Origin: Actinomadura alba
GTDB taxonomy: Bacteria; Actinomycetota; Actinomycetes; Streptosporangiales; Streptosporangiaceae
NCBI RefSeq assembly: GCF_014323705.1
Contig: NZ_JABVEC010000012.1
Location: 1-64,000 of the forward strand
Reading direction: 5' to 3'
DNA length: 64,000 bases
The translations under genes and the position numbers were made by a program. The notes below the pieces were generated by a model that saw nothing but the letters and a program-made list of their open reading frames with translations, did not search any database and was not told the origin of the DNA. Below are positions 9,161-16,878 of this stretch, piece by piece (the first letter of the stretch is position 1; each line of letters opens with the position of its first letter).

Positions 9161-9601
9161 ATGACCACCACGCCGGCATTCCTGACCGACGCCCCCTTGG
9201 CGGGCACCGTCGTCGCCACGGACTTCGAGGGTTGGTCCGACGCGCTTCGCGAGGAGTTCGAGACCCACGCCTACAACCCACACGTCGGCTCGCGGCTACT
9301 CAGCGAGAACGACCGCGTCCGCGTGTGGGAGATCCGCCTCGAACCCGGGGAGCGGTGGCACGCGCACCGGCACGTCCTCGACTACTTCTGGACCGCCGTC
9401 AACGCAGGCCGCAGCCGCCAGCACACCGCTGACGGCACTACCCGCGAGGTGTCCTACGACGCCGGCGAGACCCGGCACTTCACCTTCAGCGATGGGGAGT
9501 TTCTCCTGCACGACATCGAGAATGTCGGCGACGACGTCCTCGTCTTCACCACTGTCGAGCACCTCGACTCGGCCAACTCGCCGCTGCCACTATCAAGCTG
9601 A
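9161..9601 (+). CDS. Small cupin-domain protein
   Basis: A 146-residue single-domain cupin with a GAGAGGAA ribosome site. HAHRHVLDYFW (around 66-76) is the metal-binding cupin motif 1, and the second half keeps a Gly-Glu-x-x-His segment (AGETRHF). Size and motif fit BauB-like cupins of amine or acid catabolism, either a small dioxygenase or isomerase or a binding protein. Last gene of the operon; a 131-base gap separates it from the convergent VWA gene. Confidence 0.75.
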   Translation: MTTTPAFLTDAPLAGTVVATDFEGWSDALREEFETHAYNPHVGSRLLSENDRVRVWEIRLEPGERWHAHRHVLDYFWTAVNAGRSRQHTADGTTREVSYDAGETRHFTFSDGEFLLHDIENVGDDVLVFTTVEHLDSANSPLPLSS

Positions 9602-9732
9602 GGACACCCAAGGACGCCGACAGCGCCAAAGCGTCATGATCGGTTCACTATCGACAACGCACGCTCATCGACTACTTGTTGCATTGACCTCAGGACCGAT
9701 GCCTGGCGAGGCTCGAGGAGCGGCAAGGTCGC

Positions 9733-10971
9733 TCACCCGAGGCGTACGGTCTCGATCCAGGACGGTGGGGCCGGCGGATCCGTCCCGACCAGTACGGCGA
9801 TGAGGCGGCTGGACGAAGGCTCCTCTGGCCACGGAGTGAAGCCGTCGGTGAGGACGATCACGACACCGGGCCGCTCCGGACCGGCAAGTGCCTCCCGGAT
9901 GCCGACCCGCAGGTCGGTTCCGCCGCCGCCCGCGAGTGAGATCTGCTCGGTGGAGGTCACCCGGGACACCGTCTGCACGTCGGCGTCGCAGGCCAGGACC
10001 GCGACCCGGTTCCCCCGTACGCCCACCTCCCGCAGCACGCCGGTGACCTCGGCAAGGACGGCCGCCAGATCGTCCTCGCCCATCGACGCGGACGTGTCGA
10101 TGACGATCGCGACCCGGGGAAGTGGGCGGCGCAGGCTCGGCAGCACGACACCGTTCAGCGCCGAGGTGCGGCGCGATGGGCGACGGTAGGTGTAGTCGAC
10201 CGCGCCCCCGGCCCAGGCGACCGCCTCCCGGACTGCGCCCGCGAGCACCCGCCGCCAGTCGACGGTCGGTTCGAGGACCTGGTCCGCCCAGCGCCGCCAC
10301 CCGGCCGGCAGATCACCGCGCGTGCGCTGATGGGCGCGCATCCCCTCGGCGGTGTGCCTGCGCAGTGCCTCGGCCTCGACCGGGCTGAGCCGGGCCGCCG
10401 GTCCGGCGCCGTCGGCCTCCCAGGGCGCCGGCCGCCCGTGGGCGCCGGAGCCGCAGTCGACGTCGGTGGCCTGGGGCGGCAGCAGCGGCAGATACTCCTC
10501 GAACAGCCGGCCCGCTGGCTGTCCGAAGGTGCCGGGCTCGACGCGGCCTTCGGGCAGTGCCAGTCCGTCGGCGAGCAGGTCGTCGTTGATCTCGCAGTCC
10601 TGGGCGATGTTGACGCGCAGGCGGTCGCCCTGCGCGGAGGCGGGAAGCCGGTCCGCGCGTCGGTGGTGGTCGCGCAGCAGGTGCGCCACCTCGTGAATCC
10701 ACACTCCCGCGAGTTCGGGTACGGGGGTCGCGTCGACGAATGCGGCTGACACGTAGCAGCGCCAGTGCCGGTCGACGCCCATCGTCGACACGCCGGTGCT
10801 CGGCACGATCGACAGCGAGTACAGCGCCGACGCCAGGTAGGGCCGATCGGCCGCGGCACGATACCGGGCGGCGAGCAGCTTGACCCGGTCCAGGGCGGTC
10901 CCCCCGTCCGGCCCGGCCGCGGCCTCCGAGGTGGCGCTCGTCCGTTCGCGTCCGCTCCGCCGCCCGGTCAT
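9733..10971 (-). CDS. Metallopeptidase-like plus VWA domain protein (DUF2201-like)
   Basis: A 412-residue two-domain protein. The N-terminal half has HEVAH (93-97), the zinc signature of metallopeptidases, followed by RVNIAQDCEINDD (119-131), which fits the predicted peptidase domain of DUF2201 proteins. The C-terminal half is a von Willebrand A fold with the metal-ion site IDTSASMG (about 288-296) and later TDG. Such proteins pair with MoxR ATPases, as here: the MoxR stop lies 3 bases upstream. Both predicted active sites are intact. Role in the pair (chaperone-like or regulated protease) is not established. Confidence 0.82.
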   Translation of the reverse strand: MTGRRSGRERTSATSEAAAGPDGGTALDRVKLLAARYRAAADRPYLASALYSLSIVPSTGVSTMGVDRHWRCYVSAAFVDATPVPELAGVWIHEVAHLLRDHHRRADRLPASAQGDRLRVNIAQDCEINDDLLADGLALPEGRVEPGTFGQPAGRLFEEYLPLLPPQATDVDCGSGAHGRPAPWEADGAGPAARLSPVEAEALRRHTAEGMRAHQRTRGDLPAGWRRWADQVLEPTVDWRRVLAGAVREAVAWAGGAVDYTYRRPSRRTSALNGVVLPSLRRPLPRVAIVIDTSASMGEDDLAAVLAEVTGVLREVGVRGNRVAVLACDADVQTVSRVTSTEQISLAGGGGTDLRVGIREALAGPERPGVVIVLTDGFTPWPEEPSSSRLIAVLVGTDPPAPPSWIETVRLG

Positions 10972-10974
10972 GCC

Positions 10975-12180
10975 TCAGCCGCCGCCGGGCAGCGCACCGG
11001 ACAGCCGGAGCAGGTCGAGGAAGGCGTCGATGCCGCTCGGCACCGGCCAGTCGGTGTTCCGCAGCGCCGCCAGGTCGGCGGCCGCCCGAGCCGCCACGTC
11101 GGGCACTCCCGCGTCGGCCGCCTTCCCCAGCACGACCCAGCCGGCCTCCCAGCGCCGCCGGGTGAGATCGCCCTGGACGGCGGCGACCACCGCGGTCAGA
11201 AAGGCGAGTTGCCGGTCGCCGCGCTCGGGCAGCGCGAAGGCGTTCGGATCGGCCAGCACCCGGTCCGGGTCGGGCAGATCGAGCTGTTCGAGGTAGGACA
11301 GCAGCTCGATTCCCGCGCCGTCCCCGATCGCGCCGATCACCGCGGTCGCGATCGCCTCGAGACCGGTGCCGGTGGCGTATCCGGCGGCGAGCAGCCGCAG
11401 CGCCATCTCCCAGGTCCGTGGCGACGGCCAGGCCCGGCCGCGGCTCTCGGCGTCCTCGGGCAGGTGGTGCGCCAGACCGGGCCGCGCGGTGAGGAAGCCG
11501 GAGACCACCCCGCGTGCCCGGGCCACCGCACTGGGCACCTTGGCGGGATCGACCGGGGGAACCGGCACCGACGGCCAGGTGCCGGCCATGCCGCGCGCGA
11601 CCGTACGCGGATCGTGGGTCCAGTGCAGATGGACGAACCTGTTCGCCAGGGGCGGGCTCAGGTGCCAGCCGTCCGCGGCGCTCGACGGCGGATTGGCGGC
11701 GGCGACCACCCGTACCGGCTCGGGCAGGGCCAGGCTGCCGACCCGGCGTTCGAGGACCACGCGGAGCAGGGCCGCCTGCACGGCGGGCGGTGCGGAGGAC
11801 AACTCGTCGAAGAACACCAGGCCGCGCCCGGCCCCGGCCAGCCGGACCGCCCAGTCCGGCGGGGCCATCGGCACACCCTGGGCCGCCGGGTCGTCACCGA
11901 GGATCGGCAGACCGGCGAAGTCGGACGGCTCGTGAACGCTGGCGATGACCGTCTCCAGGGGGACGCCGAGCCCGGCGGCCAACTGCTCCATGCCCGCGGA
12001 CTTGCCGATGCCGGGCTCGCCCCACAGCAGTACGGGCAGGTTCGCGGCCACCGCGAGCGCCAGCGCCTCGAGCTGCGGATTGCCGCCGGGCTCGGTCCGC
12101 CAGGCCCGGAGCCGCAGATTGAGATCGTCGGCGGCGGCCAGCGGGTCCTGGGATCGCGAAAGGTCATTGGTGGCGTTCAC
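10975..12180 (-). CDS. MoxR-family AAA+ ATPase
   Basis: A 401-residue AAA+ protein: Walker A GEPGIGKS (54-61), Walker B LVFFDE (121-126), sensor 1 region VVAAANPP and an arginine-finger-like LANRFVHL. MoxR ATPases act with VWA proteins in assembling, activating or remodelling other proteins. The GTG start at 12180 overlaps the upstream ankyrin gene stop (GTGA) and its stop is followed after 3 bases by the VWA gene, so the pair is translated as a unit. Confidence 0.88.
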   Translation of the reverse strand: MNATNDLSRSQDPLAAADDLNLRLRAWRTEPGGNPQLEALALAVAANLPVLLWGEPGIGKSAGMEQLAAGLGVPLETVIASVHEPSDFAGLPILGDDPAAQGVPMAPPDWAVRLAGAGRGLVFFDELSSAPPAVQAALLRVVLERRVGSLALPEPVRVVAAANPPSSAADGWHLSPPLANRFVHLHWTHDPRTVARGMAGTWPSVPVPPVDPAKVPSAVARARGVVSGFLTARPGLAHHLPEDAESRGRAWPSPRTWEMALRLLAAGYATGTGLEAIATAVIGAIGDGAGIELLSYLEQLDLPDPDRVLADPNAFALPERGDRQLAFLTAVVAAVQGDLTRRRWEAGWVVLGKAADAGVPDVAARAAADLAALRNTDWPVPSGIDAFLDLLRLSGALPGGG

Positions 12181-13958
12181 GCGTGCTCTTTCAGGAAGGC
12201 AGAGGCCGTGCAGAGATCGGGGTGGTCCCGCTCGAGCCTTTCTTCAAGGAAGCGCAGGTCACGGCGCTTGCCCCGGACGCTCAGGTAATGCACCGACAGG
12301 CCACTGTCAGGGTCGACGACGTCGATGCGGGCTCCGGCGGTGAGCAGTGCCCGGATGAGTTCCGCTGAGCCGTTTTCGCCGACGGCCACGTGCAACGGGG
12401 TGCGGTGGTCCTTGTCGGTGGCCTCGATGTCGAGCCCCGCCGCCAGGAGCCGGGGCAGCAGCGGTTCATGGTCGAGCAGATGCAAGAGATGAAGCAGGGT
12501 GCGTCGCCGGCCGTCGCGTGCGTGGGGGTCGACGCCCGCGTCAAGCAGCCGGATGACGCCCGGGGTGTCGCCGTGCTGGATGCGGGCGAACAGCTCCCGC
12601 CACTGGTCACGCAATGCTCTCGGGAGCCGCCCGATGCCGGAGGTCCAGGTTCGCTGGACGGCGAAGCATCCGCTGATCGTGCCGCCGAACGCCGACATCG
12701 CACGTTCGCGTTGCTCTTCTTCGTCGCCGTGCTGGGTGTGCAGGGTGCCGTCGCGGAAGGACATTTCGTGCCACTCGCCGCGGCAGCGGACGCGCACAGG
12801 AGAGGGCGGTTCGGCCTCGGGTGGTCCGACCGGACCGCCTGTGGCCGGCCGGTCTGGGAACAGGGCGTCCCGCACCAGCGGGTGCAGATGATCTGGTGAG
12901 ATCTGGCCGATCCGCAGCAGATCGAGGTCCGGCGACCGGCGCCAGCAGGCCTCGGGCAAAACGACGTCGGGGACCTCGTCGAGCTCGATGCACTGAGCCC
13001 GCAGGCCTCCATTTCGTCTCTTGCGTTCGAACAGCATGGCGATGCGCCAGCGCTCGAACGGATGGAGGAGGAAGCGGTCTCCGTGGCCTTCGTCGGCGAG
13101 CCGTTGGATCTCCGGTCCGAGTCGGGTCAGGGCCAGCGGCATCCTCTCGAGAGGTTCGAGCACCTGCACGGACCCGTATTCGAGGTCGGGAGCCAGTGGG
13201 TTCAGGTCGATGCCGGCGGCGGCGAAGGCGGCCTCGACTTCGCCCCGCTCGTGCAGTGCGGTGACCCATTCGGTTCGTGCTGCGGGGTCGGTGAGACCAG
13301 GGGCGGTGGTGGGGAGTTCGTCGGTTGCGCGCGGGGTGCCGTCGGGGTTGAGGAAGGGCGCACGGTCCGCGCCGCCGCCGCAACGCTCGCGCAGTTCGAT
13401 CGTGTGGCGCACGTCCCACAGATGCCGCGCCGCGGTCCAGTTCTCCACGGTGCCTGGCCAGAAGCGGCGGGACTCATCGACACGGGCGACCCGGCCGAAC
13501 CGCAGGGTCAGCCGTTGCGGTCCGTCCGGCATCCAGCCCGGCGTGGTGACGTAGAGCCGTGGAGTGTCCGGCCGACGACTTCGCCTCCCGCCGCCGTATC
13601 CGCCCAAGACCACCACCTGGTTGGGATTGATCGTCGTGCGTCCGTCTCCCAACCGGGGCAGGTGCCAGCGCAGCAGATCCGGTGCGAAATGGCGGAGGTC
13701 GTCTTCGAGTACGGTGACGATCTTCCTACCGTGTTCTCTGGCCACGTCGGCCAGGTCGAAGGCGATGTCGATGCCGGCCGCTCCACAGGCGCCCCGCCAG
13801 TCGCCGGCCAGCCGTCGTTCGGCGGCCTGCTCGATCATCCACTGAGGCACGGCATAACGCCGGATCCTCCGCCAGCGCGACGCCTCATCCGGCGGAAACG
13901 ACGTGGAGGGAGCCTGGAGCGGCGGTGCGGCGGCCGCTGGGGCGCTGATGGCGGTCAT
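12177..13958 (-). CDS. Ankyrin-repeat protein, copy 1
   Basis: A 593-residue protein with the same architecture as its upstream neighbour. The first 100 residues hold an unnamed conserved region (WRRIRRYAVPQWMIEQA near residue 30), the middle is variable and Trp-rich, and residues about 455-565 contain three to four ankyrin units (TPGVIRLLDAGVDPHARD; RTPLHVAVGENGSAELIRAL). No enzymatic motif seen. Start and stop overlap both neighbours by 4 bases. Ankyrin repeats bind proteins, so it may be a target-recognition or adaptor subunit for the MoxR/VWA pair; this is inference. Confidence 0.78.
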   Translation of the reverse strand: MTAISAPAAAAPPLQAPSTSFPPDEASRWRRIRRYAVPQWMIEQAAERRLAGDWRGACGAAGIDIAFDLADVAREHGRKIVTVLEDDLRHFAPDLLRWHLPRLGDGRTTINPNQVVVLGGYGGGRRSRRPDTPRLYVTTPGWMPDGPQRLTLRFGRVARVDESRRFWPGTVENWTAARHLWDVRHTIELRERCGGGADRAPFLNPDGTPRATDELPTTAPGLTDPAARTEWVTALHERGEVEAAFAAAGIDLNPLAPDLEYGSVQVLEPLERMPLALTRLGPEIQRLADEGHGDRFLLHPFERWRIAMLFERKRRNGGLRAQCIELDEVPDVVLPEACWRRSPDLDLLRIGQISPDHLHPLVRDALFPDRPATGGPVGPPEAEPPSPVRVRCRGEWHEMSFRDGTLHTQHGDEEEQRERAMSAFGGTISGCFAVQRTWTSGIGRLPRALRDQWRELFARIQHGDTPGVIRLLDAGVDPHARDGRRRTLLHLLHLLDHEPLLPRLLAAGLDIEATDKDHRTPLHVAVGENGSAELIRALLTAGARIDVVDPDSGLSVHYLSVRGKRRDLRFLEERLERDHPDLCTASAFLKEHA

Positions 13959-15748
13959 TCCTCTTCAGCGAGTTCGGGGTGTTCGCGCTCGATCCGTTCC
14001 GTGAGGCAGTCCAGATCTGTGCGTTGGCTCCAGTCGATCAGCCGGTAGAGGGACATGCCCTCGCCGTGGATCTCACCGGTCACGTCGATGCGCGCTCCGG
14101 CGGCGAGCAGTGCCCGGACGAGGGCAACGGAACCGCGCTCACAGATGGCCACGAACAGCGGGGTGCGCTGTTCCTGGTCTCCGGCGTCGATGTCGAGGCC
14201 CGCCGCGAGGAGTCGTGGCAGCAGTGGCTCGTGGTCGAGCAGATGCAGTGCGTGGAGCAGGGTGCGCTGCCGGCCGCCGCGTACGTGAGGGTCGATGCCC
14301 GCGTCCAGGAGCCGCAGGACCCCCGGGGTGTCGCCGTGCTGGATCCGGTCGAACAGCTCCCGTCGCTGGTGGCGCAGTGACTTCGGCAGCCGGCCGGTCC
14401 CGGACGTCCATGCCTGCTGCACGGCGAAGCATCCGGCGACGGCGCCGCCGAGGGCCCGCATCGCGTGTTCGCGTTGTTGTTCCTCGTCGGTGTGCGGCAG
14501 GTGGAGGGCGCCGTCGCGGGAGGACACCTCGTGCCATTCGCCTCGGCAGCGGACGCGTACGGAAGAGGGGGGCTCGACGTCGGGCGGCCCGACCGGGCCT
14601 TCGGCGGCCGGACGGCCGGGGAACAGGGCGTCGCGAACCAGCGGGTGCAAATGCTCTGGAGGCGTACGGCCGTCGCGCAGCAGATCGAGGTCGGGCAGCC
14701 GCCGCCAGCAGGCCTCGGGCAGCACCTCCGCGTTCTCCGGATCCGAGCCCATCTCGTACTTGACGACCTCGACCCGCAGACCCGCATCGGACCCGGCGCT
14801 TTCGAGTACGACGGCCGTGTACTGAGTGCAGGGGATCCAGAATCGGTCCCAGATGTTCTCGTCGGCGAGTCGCCGGATCTCCGGTTCGAGCCGGGTCAGG
14901 GCCAATGGCATCCGGCTGAGGAATTCGAGCGGCTCCACCCTCTTCACGCTGTACCAGGGGTCGAGGTCGAACGGCGACGCGTCCAGTTCGATGCCTGCGG
15001 CGGCGAAGGCCGCTTCGACCTCGCCCCTCTCGTGCAGGGTGGTGACCCATTCGGTGTGCGTCGCGGGATCGCCCGGACCCGGGTCGGTGCCGGGGAGCTG
15101 ATCGACGGTGCGCGGGGTGCCGTCGGAGTTGTAGAACGGTGCTCGGGTCTTGTTGCCGCCGCAGCGTTCGAGCAGCTCGGAAGCGTGTCGTGCATCCCAC
15201 AGATGCCGAGACGCGGCCCAGGTCTGCACGACATTGCGCCAGAACGCGCAGAACGACCAGTCGGTCTCGAGGGAGACCCAACTGCGATCGATCGGGGCAA
15301 AGTTCAGCCTCAGTCGCTGAGGGCCGTTGACCATCCACGCGGGCGTGGCGACGGACAGCTGCGGAGCACCCTTCCGCCAAGGGCCTCCTGCCGGCCGGCC
15401 CAGGACCACCTGCTGGCTGGGGGTGATAGTGGTGCGTCCGCGTTCCGCCACCCGGGGCAGATGCCAGCGCAGCAGATCCGGCGCGAAGTGGCGCAGATCG
15501 TCCTCTAGCGCGGCCGTGACCTCCCCGCCATGCTCGCGGGACACGTCGGCCAGGTCGAACGCCACATCGACGCCGGCCGCAGCGCAGGCGCCCCGCCAGT
15601 CACCGGCCAGCCGCCGTTCGGTGGCCTGCTCGATCATCCATCCGGGCACGGCGTAGCGCCGGATCCGCCGCCAGCTCGACGCCTCCTCCGGAGGGAAGGA
15701 TCTGGACCGGACACGGGGCGGCGGAACGGCCGGTGTGCCGGTGCTCAC
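13955..15748 (-). CDS. Ankyrin-repeat protein, copy 2
   Basis: A 597-residue paralogue lying directly upstream of copy 1; the two align over their full length by eye, including the N-terminal WRRIRRYAVPGWMIEQA block and the C-terminal ankyrin units (TPGVLRLLDAGIDPHVRGG; RTPLFVAICERGSVALVRAL). They differ most in a mid-protein segment (about 150-300) and in the last 40 residues. GTG start overlapping the LRR gene stop; stop overlapping copy 1 (ATGA). The tandem duplication with divergence suggests two adaptors with different partners. Confidence 0.78.
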   Translation of the reverse strand: MSTGTPAVPPPRVRSRSFPPEEASSWRRIRRYAVPGWMIEQATERRLAGDWRGACAAAGVDVAFDLADVSREHGGEVTAALEDDLRHFAPDLLRWHLPRVAERGRTTITPSQQVVLGRPAGGPWRKGAPQLSVATPAWMVNGPQRLRLNFAPIDRSWVSLETDWSFCAFWRNVVQTWAASRHLWDARHASELLERCGGNKTRAPFYNSDGTPRTVDQLPGTDPGPGDPATHTEWVTTLHERGEVEAAFAAAGIELDASPFDLDPWYSVKRVEPLEFLSRMPLALTRLEPEIRRLADENIWDRFWIPCTQYTAVVLESAGSDAGLRVEVVKYEMGSDPENAEVLPEACWRRLPDLDLLRDGRTPPEHLHPLVRDALFPGRPAAEGPVGPPDVEPPSSVRVRCRGEWHEVSSRDGALHLPHTDEEQQREHAMRALGGAVAGCFAVQQAWTSGTGRLPKSLRHQRRELFDRIQHGDTPGVLRLLDAGIDPHVRGGRQRTLLHALHLLDHEPLLPRLLAAGLDIDAGDQEQRTPLFVAICERGSVALVRALLAAGARIDVTGEIHGEGMSLYRLIDWSQRTDLDCLTERIEREHPELAEEE

Positions 15749-16878
15749 CGGTACAGGCTTCCGATCGCGTGGACGTCGGGATGGGTCCGGGCGGCCGGGC
15801 GCAGCCGCGGGGCGAGCGCCCGCTTCACCCGACGGGGCACCCCCGGGCCGAGACCCACGTACTCCAGGCGCGTGTCGGCGGTGACCCCGGCCAGCAGGGT
15901 CTTCGCGCCGCGTCCGGTGAGCCCGGTGTGGCGCAGTTCCAGCCGGCGCAGCGGGCTGCCGGGCAGTGCGGCGGCCAGCAGGGTCGCCCCCGCGTCACCG
16001 GTGACGTTGGGGGGTGCGCCGAGGGTGCGCTCGGACGGTGGCCGGCCCAGATCGAGGGCCTCGATGCCGTCGAGGGCCTCGGCCAGGGCCCGTGCCCCTT
16101 CCGGCCCGATGCCGTTGCCGCCGAGACCGAGACGTACTGGCCGGGCCGGGTCGGCCGCCGCGGCGAGCGCCGCCGCGCCGGCGTCACCGAGATGGTTGGC
16201 GGGAAGGTACAGCTCCCGGACGCCCGCGTCCCGGATCAGCGCGGTCAGCAGGCCGGCCGAGTCCGCGCCGAGCCCGTTGCCGCCGAGGAAGAGCCGTTCG
16301 ACCGGCCGGGACCGCTCGGCGAGCACGGTCAGCAGCGCCCGCAGACCCTCGGCGGTGAGCCCGGTGTTGACCAGATCGAGCGTACGGATCACCCGGTTGC
16401 GGCGCAGCATGGCGGCCAGCGCGCCGACCCCGGCGTCGCCCACGGGGTTGCGCTTGAGCCAGAGGGCGTGGACGGTGTCGTCGCCGGCCAGCCGACCGGC
16501 GAGCGCCGTGGCCCCGTCCGGCCCGATGCGATTGCAGCCCAGGTACAGCGTCTCCAGGCCGTGCCCGGGGGCCAATGCCTCGGCGATGCTCCGGGCACCG
16601 GCGTCACCGATGGCGTTGGTGCCGAGCAGCAGGTGGACGGCGTGCGGCGAGGCGGCGGCCACCGGCAGCAGCCTGGCCACGCCCGCCGGGCCGAGGCCCT
16701 GCTTGCAGAGGTCGATCCGCCCGTCCGGCCGTACGGTGCCGAGGGGGAAGGGCTCATCGGCCTCGACCGGATCCGGGAGGGCCAGCCGGGCGAGCAGCGG
16801 CTCCAGATGCGCTGGATCGGCGAGCGGCAGGTCGGGATGCTCGATCGCCGGGCAGCGTACGGGGGTCGGCTCCATCAT
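15745..16878 (-). CDS. Leucine-rich-repeat protein
   Basis: About 377 residues from an ATG at 16878 whose A overlaps the SDR stop (TGATG); an ATG two codons earlier (16884) is equally possible. From about residue 55 the sequence is built of roughly 28-residue repeats of the ribonuclease-inhibitor type, for example LETLYLGCNRIGPDGATALA and VERLFLGGNGLGADSAGLL, about ten units in all. The N-terminal 50 residues are non-repetitive. No catalytic motif. A protein-binding scaffold within the six-gene operon. Confidence 0.78.
   Translation of the reverse strand: MMEPTPVRCPAIEHPDLPLADPAHLEPLLARLALPDPVEADEPFPLGTVRPDGRIDLCKQGLGPAGVARLLPVAAASPHAVHLLLGTNAIGDAGARSIAEALAPGHGLETLYLGCNRIGPDGATALAGRLAGDDTVHALWLKRNPVGDAGVGALAAMLRRNRVIRTLDLVNTGLTAEGLRALLTVLAERSRPVERLFLGGNGLGADSAGLLTALIRDAGVRELYLPANHLGDAGAAALAAAADPARPVRLGLGGNGIGPEGARALAEALDGIEALDLGRPPSERTLGAPPNVTGDAGATLLAAALPGSPLRRLELRHTGLTGRGAKTLLAGVTADTRLEYVGLGPGVPRRVKRALAPRLRPAARTHPDVHAIGSLYR

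Noticed and set aside
10765-12288. 507-codon plus-strand open frame
   Set aside because: Shadow of the MoxR and VWA genes, which have complete catalytic motifs on the other strand.
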